From NCBI GenBank assembly GCA_944321005.1, contig CALUJT010000094.1, forward strand, positions 1 to 8,206: a stretch of 8,206 nt of DNA, in the 5' to 3' direction. The notes beneath the pieces were generated by a model. That model had not been told where the DNA came from. It searched no databases and saw only the letters and a program-made list of their open reading frames with translations. Origin of the DNA: an uncultured Atopobiaceae bacterium (lineage in GTDB: Bacteria > Actinomycetota > Coriobacteriia > Coriobacteriales > Atopobiaceae). Below are positions 5,799 to 8,206 of the stretch, piece after piece. The translations under genes were made by a program, and so were the position numbers. Within the stretch, counting starts at the first letter, position 1. Each line of letters begins with the position of its first letter.

Positions 5799-6368
5799 AT
5801 GGAAGTGGTCGAGAGGCCTCGCGCGCGGTATGCGACCAAGGTGTGCCCGCGCTGCGGGGCGAGGCTCTACGAGGACATGAACATCTGCTACGGCTGCCTG
5901 TACGACTTCTCGCGGGACGCCGTCCCGCCCGAGGAGCCCGCGGGGAGCGGCCCTGGGGACGAGGACGACGGCCCTGCTCAGGAGGGTGCGGGCGAGCGTC
6001 CCGGGCCGGACGACACCCAGGATCTGACGCTGCCCCCGGAGGCGCTGTCTCGCGTGGAGGACGAGGTGGGCATGCTGATAAGGACCTCCACGGTGGACCT
6101 CTGGGTTCCCGTCTCCCCGGAGACCGGGTGCCTCCTGGGGCGCGACCCCGCAAACGACGTGGTGTTCCACGCGCCCACGGTCTCCCGCCGGCACCTCGAG
6201 CTCGTGCCCACGCCGGACGGCATGGAGGTGACCGACCTCGGCTCCACCAACCCCGCCACGTACCGGGGGGAGGAGGTGCGGGGCCATGTCGTGGTTCCCT
6301 ACGGGGACTCCGTCGAGGTGTGCGGATGCGTCCTCACGATGACGGGACCCGAGCCGGTGCTGGCATGA
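5799..6368 (+). CDS. Zinc-ribbon and FHA-domain protein
   Basis: A 189-residue cytoplasmic protein in three parts. Residues 16-33 form a zinc ribbon of two CxxC pairs (C16, C19, C30, C33). Residues about 38-90 are an acidic Pro/Gly-rich linker containing two threonines in PDDTQDLT (Thr73, Thr77). Residues about 95-187 are a forkhead-associated domain, the phosphothreonine-binding fold, with GRDPANDVV at 114-122, VSRRH at 128-132 and DLGSTN at 146-151. The Gly, Arg, Ser, His and Asn positions used for phosphopeptide binding appear present. The ATG at 5799 is preceded by AGGAAGG with 8-base spacing; the longer upstream frame is a shadow of the pseudopilin and DUF192 genes. As last gene of the tad operon it could couple pilus assembly to Ser/Thr kinase signalling. 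The acidic Thr motif ahead of the FHA domain recalls GarA-type proteins; that analogy is inference. Confidence 0.87.
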   Translation: MEVVERPRARYATKVCPRCGARLYEDMNICYGCLYDFSRDAVPPEEPAGSGPGDEDDGPAQEGAGERPGPDDTQDLTLPPEALSRVEDEVGMLIRTSTVDLWVPVSPETGCLLGRDPANDVVFHAPTVSRRHLELVPTPDGMEVTDLGSTNPATYRGEEVRGHVVVPYGDSVEVCGCVLTMTGPEPVLA

Positions 6369-6374
6369 GCGCGC

Positions 6375-6416
6375 CGTCGCCGGCCTCGTGGCCCGGCTGC
6401 CCATCGTCCGGCGACG
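6375..6416 (+). terminator. Possible operon-end hairpin without U-tract
   Basis: CGTCGCCGG (6375-6383) and CCGGCGACG (6408-6416) form a perfect 9-base inverted repeat with a 24-base loop, starting seven bases after the last tad-operon stop. No T-run follows, so it is at best a weak or factor-assisted terminator, or a 3' stabilising hairpin. Confidence 0.35.
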
Positions 6417-6451
6417 CCAGCGCCCTTCTCGGCGAATTGAGAAAAAAGTCT

Positions 6452-6479
6452 TTGACACTGGCGGCGAGTTTGCTATAGT
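6452..6479 (+). promoter_or_regulatory. Promoter of tRNA-Phe
   Basis: Consensus -35 TTGACA at 6452-6457, a 16-base spacer, and -10 TATAGT at 6474-6479 preceded by TGC, giving an extended -10. An A-rich stretch (GAATTGAGAAAAAAG, 6435-6449) just upstream resembles an UP element. Start of transcription is expected near 6486, about ten bases before the mature tRNA. Confidence 0.85.
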
Positions 6480-6495
6480 AATTCCCGCACCAAAT

Positions 6496-6571
6496 GGCTG
6501 GGTAGCTCAGTTGGTAGAGCAGGGGACTGAAAATCCCCGTGTCAGGGGTTCGACTCCCTTCCCCGCCACCA
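6496..6571 (+). tRNA. tRNA-Phe (GAA)
   Basis: A 76-base tRNA with encoded CCA. Stems: acceptor 6496-6502 with 6561-6567, D stem 6505-6508 with 6517-6520, anticodon stem 6522-6526 with 6534-6538, T stem 6544-6548 with 6556-6560, T loop TTCGACT. The loop CTGAAAA places anticodon GAA at 6529-6531, reading Phe codons. The acceptor stem has one mismatch, T6499 opposite C6564 (tRNA positions 4 and 69), which is unusual; the T stem has one G-T pair. It is transcribed from its own promoter and followed by a terminator nine bases downstream. Confidence 0.96.
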
Positions 6572-6579
6572 GAACTTTC

Positions 6580-6616
6580 GCAGGTCGGAGGCCATGTGTC
6601 TCCGGCCTGCTTTGTT
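6580..6616 (+). terminator. Terminator of tRNA-Phe
   Basis: GCAGGTCGGAG (6580-6590) pairs with CTCCGGCCTGC (6600-6610) over 11 positions with one G-T pair, with a 9-base loop, followed by TTTGTT. This is a classic intrinsic terminator placed just after the tRNA. Confidence 0.85.
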
Positions 6617-6619
6617 ATC

Positions 6620-6638
6620 GGTGCAACTCTGGTGCAAC
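6620..6638 (+). repeat. Direct repeat GGTGCAAC x2
   Basis: Two identical octamers, GGTGCAAC at 6620-6627 and 6631-6638, start 11 bases apart, which is one helical turn. They sit directly after the tRNA terminator. They may be a protein-binding site or an old recombination scar next to the tRNA; nothing in the window decides this. Confidence 0.5.
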
Positions 6639-6647
6639 ACACACCTT

Positions 6648-6766
6648 GAGGGTATGCGCACTTTTCGAGCCGCTCGTTCTTCTCGCCAGAGCTCTGACCT
6701 GCGGATTTGCGAGAAGGACCTCCGGGCTGATCGTACATACCCGGTGTGCGCACTGCACATACCCTC
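6648..6766. repeat. Nested inverted repeats in convergent intergenic region
   Basis: The outer arms are GAGGGTATGCGCA (6648-6660) and TGCACATACCCTC (6754-6766), complementary except at one position. Inside them, GTTCTTCTCGC (6676-6686) pairs with GCGAGAAGGAC (6709-6719) with one G-T pair, around a perfect palindrome CAGAGCTCTG (6687-6696). A further ACATACCC copy lies at 6735-6742, 22 bases from the one at 6757-6764, with the palindrome GTGCGCAC (6746-6753) between them. This lies between the tRNA terminator and the 3' end of the convergent acylphosphatase gene. No open frame here looks coding. It may be a terminator region for the minus-strand gene, a structured RNA or a small repeat element. 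Confidence 0.55.
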
Positions 6767-6796
6767 CGGGGAGGCGCCGGGGCGCGCCGCCGTCCC

Positions 6797-7141
6797 CTAG
6801 TAGCGCACCTCAAAGCGGCGCTCCCCCTTCACCAGGGGAATCTCGTCGCGCTCGGAGACCACGTAGCGGATGGGGTGGCGGCGGTACTCGTCGAGCATCC
6901 TCGAGAAGAACGCGCCCACGTGCGACGCCTCGCCCTGTATCTCCGCCGTGACGGAGCCGTCGCTCTCGTTTCTCACCCAGCCGGTGAGACCCAGGTCGCG
7001 CGCAACGAGCGAGGACGTCCAGCGAAAGCCCACGCCCTGCACCTGCCCGGTGAAGCGCAGGCGAAGCCTCTTGGCGTCGTCGGGCAGCTCGGGCGCCTCG
7101 TCTGCCCCGCGCTCTTCTCGCCAGCGACCAAACAGCGTCAT
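6797..7141 (-). CDS. acyP: Acylphosphatase
   Basis: A 114-residue acylphosphatase (EC 3.6.1.7), a small cytoplasmic enzyme that hydrolyses the carboxyl-phosphate bond of acylphosphates. The core spans about residues 25-114: FTGQVQGVGFRW contains the phosphate-binding loop and catalytic Arg40, and LGLTGWVRN contains catalytic Asn58; the DGSVTAEIQG strand and the closing RFEVRY are also typical. It carries roughly 24 extra, charged N-terminal residues compared with the usual 90-residue enzyme. The start at 7141 is chosen because AGGAGG (complement of 7147-7152) lies five bases upstream; the frame runs on to 7411 but that extension would cover the start of the divergent gene and has no family similarity. 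It is convergent with the tRNA-Phe gene and divergent from the tannase-like gene. Confident assignment. Confidence 0.93.
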   Translation of the reverse strand: MTLFGRWREERGADEAPELPDDAKRLRLRFTGQVQGVGFRWTSSLVARDLGLTGWVRNESDGSVTAEIQGEASHVGAFFSRMLDEYRRHPIRYVVSERDEIPLVKGERRFEVRY

Positions 7142-7221
7142 CGGTGCCTCCTCGCGTCTGCCCAGCGATACGGAAATGATGGTCGGGCGGGGATGCCACG
7201 GCGTGCCCACGACCCGTTGCG

Positions 7222-7231
7222 TACAATAGTA
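7222..7231. promoter_or_regulatory. Possible overlapping divergent -10 elements
   Basis: On the plus strand TACAAT (7222-7227) could be the -10 of the tannase-like gene; on the minus strand TACTAT (complement of 7226-7231) could be the -10 of the acylphosphatase gene, with GTGAAC (complement of 7249-7254) 17 bases upstream as a weak -35. The plus-strand candidate has no recognisable -35. The two hexamers share two bases. Neither is proven. Confidence 0.35.
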
Positions 7232-7255
7232 GCCGCGTCTAGGGCTCGGTTCACG

Positions 7256-7261
7256 AGGAGG
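7256..7261 (+). promoter_or_regulatory. Ribosome binding site of tannase-like gene
   Basis: AGGAGG four bases before the ATG at 7266. It supports this start, which also gives a complete Tat lipoprotein signal at the N-terminus. Confidence 0.75.
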
Positions 7262-7265
7262 AACG

Positions 7266-8206
7266 ATGGGCTGCACAAGAAGAGAGTTTCTCGCACTCGC
7301 CTCGGTCGGCGCGGCGGGCGGCCTGGCGGCCTGCACGCCCGCCCAACAGCCCGACCCCGCGCCGGACGACCAGCAGCCCGCCAACCCGGACGTCGACCTC
7401 GAGGAGTTCAAGAGCCTCGCGCTCGACCAGTCCGCCTGGCGCTACGACGAGGACAACGACGTCTACTACCAGCTCGGCCTCACCTACTGCAAGAGCCCCG
7501 CGACGACCACCTACGAGTCCCTCGCGGTCTTCGTGCCCGGCCCCTTCTTCACGGCCGAGAAGAACGGCGACACCTACACCTGCACCGTCAACGAGAAGGC
7601 CGTCGTGGGCAACTTCACCGCCTCGACGGCACCCGTCCTCATGCCCGTCAACACCGGGACCCTCTCCGCCCAGATGAGCCCCACGGTCTACGGCTACGAG
7701 GGCCTCGCACCCTACCTGGAGGCCGGCTGCGTCTACGTGTACGCCGGCTTCCGCGGCCGCTCCGCGGGCTACGACACGGCGTCCGGCTCCGATGAGCTCT
7801 TCCCCGGGGGCTCCCCCTGGCCCGTGGTGGACCTCAAGGCGGCGGTGCGCTACCTGCGCTACAACCGCTCCTGCCTGCCGTGCGACACGAGCCGCGTCTT
7901 CGTCTTCGGCTTCTCCGCGGGCGGGGGCGTGAGCGCCGTCATGGGCGCCTCGGGCGACTCGGCCCTCTACGAGCCCTATCTTGAGTCCATAGGCGCCGTG
8001 ACGCACGACGCTGAGGGCGCGGCCGTGTCCGACGCCATCGCCGGCAGCGCCTCGTGGTGCCCCGTCACCTCCTTCGACATGGCCGACGCCGCGTACGAGT
8101 GGGGCGCGGGCCAGTACGCGGGCGACGGCACGCGCGCGGAGGGAACGTGGACGCGCGCCCTCTCCCAGGACCTCGCCTCCTCCTACGGCGCGTGGGTGAA
8201 CGAGAT
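7266..8206 (+). CDS. Tat-exported lipoprotein, subtype B tannase-like alpha/beta hydrolase (3' partial)
   Basis: An exported esterase-type enzyme cut off by the window end after about 313 residues. The N-terminus combines a twin-arginine motif (TRREFLAL, residues 4-11), a hydrophobic stretch and a lipobox LAAC with Cys23, so it should fold in the cytoplasm, be exported by Tat and be lipid-anchored outside. An acidic Pro/Asp-rich spacer follows (about 24-50). The hydrolase domain shows AGFRGRSAGY, then VVDLKAAVRYLRYN, the nucleophile elbow GFSAGG with Ser217, GASGDSALYEPYLESIGA and ADAAYEW. This order closely resembles what I recall of the Lactobacillus plantarum-type bacterial tannase (gallate ester hydrolase). 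The catalytic Asp and His would lie past the window. The family also holds enzymes of untested substrate, so gallate or other plant phenolic ester specificity is inference. It is transcribed divergently from the acylphosphatase gene. Confidence 0.78.
   Translation, partial: MGCTRREFLALASVGAAGGLAACTPAQQPDPAPDDQQPANPDVDLEEFKSLALDQSAWRYDEDNDVYYQLGLTYCKSPATTTYESLAVFVPGPFFTAEKNGDTYTCTVNEKAVVGNFTASTAPVLMPVNTGTLSAQMSPTVYGYEGLAPYLEAGCVYVYAGFRGRSAGYDTASGSDELFPGGSPWPVVDLKAAVRYLRYNRSCLPCDTSRVFVFGFSAGGGVSAVMGASGDSALYEPYLESIGAVTHDAEGAAVSDAIAGSASWCPVTSFDMADAAYEWGAGQYAGDGTRAEGTWTRALSQDLASSYGAWVNE

Noticed and set aside
6648..6766. Small transposable element (MITE) reading of the inverted repeats
   Set aside because: No target-site duplication is visible at the ends and no second copy is in the window, so it is not called a mobile element.
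6334..6813. 159-codon minus-strand frame across the tRNA, reading GGEGSRTPDTGIF
   Set aside because: This peptide is the well-known false protein produced by translating the antisense of a tRNA gene and appears often in databases; it is not a real gene.
7142..7411. N-terminal extension of the acylphosphatase to 204 residues
   Set aside because: It would cover the divergent promoter region and the start of the tannase-like gene, and the good AGGAGG lies just before the ATG at 7141.
7251..8006. 251-codon minus-strand frame opposite the tannase-like gene
   Set aside because: His/Val/Gly-rich antisense shadow with no recognisable domain; the plus strand has a full Tat lipoprotein signal and hydrolase motifs.
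1..8206. CRISPR array, insertion sequence, prophage or riboswitch
   Set aside because: I looked for regularly spaced repeats, transposase or integrase motifs and long structured leaders and saw none.

Overview
This is a high-GC bacterial window (visibly about 70% G+C, almost all third codon positions G or C), most likely from an actinobacterium. Gene content and style (Tad pilus locus, Tat-exported tannase-like lipoprotein, tight operon packing) fit a gut or oral member of the Coriobacteriia such as an Olsenella/Atopobium-type organism. That placement is inference, since no rRNA or marker gene is present.

Positions 1-6368 are one tightly packed plus-strand operon, the distal half of a tad (tight adherence, type IVc pilus) locus. 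It begins inside tadB and continues with tadC, the Flp major prepilin, an unrecognised one-helix Cys-containing protein, a second Flp-like 68-residue prepilin, a TadE-like pseudopilin, a large TadG-like protein, a second TadE-like pseudopilin, a DUF192 protein, and a zinc-ribbon plus FHA protein. Many neighbours overlap by 1-29 bases (GTGA, ATGA, TGATG), and all ten stops are TGA, so the operon looks translationally coupled. TadB and TadC would form the inner-membrane platform, Flp the filament, and the TadE/TadG-like and second Flp-like proteins minor pilins or assembly factors. The ATPase (TadA), localisation protein (TadZ) and prepilin peptidase (TadV) are not in the window and presumably lie upstream or elsewhere.

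Positions 6369-6796 are intergenic: a possible operon-end inverted repeat, a good sigma-70-type promoter, a tRNA-Phe(GAA) gene with encoded CCA, a hairpin terminator, then about 180 bases containing two direct repeats and nested inverted repeats of unknown role.

Positions 6797-7141 (minus strand) encode an acylphosphatase. Divergent from it, from 7266 to the window end, is a Tat-signal lipoprotein of the tannase-like alpha/beta hydrolase family, cut off by the window edge.

The most striking signal is inside flp. The 21 codons for the transmembrane helix (1672-1734) are only about 32% G+C with nearly all third positions A or T, although the flanking codons of the same gene are ordinary high-GC codons. 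The segment also contains the only in-frame TTA codon I see in the window and an extended -10-like sequence, and a strong GC hairpin follows just after the flp stop.
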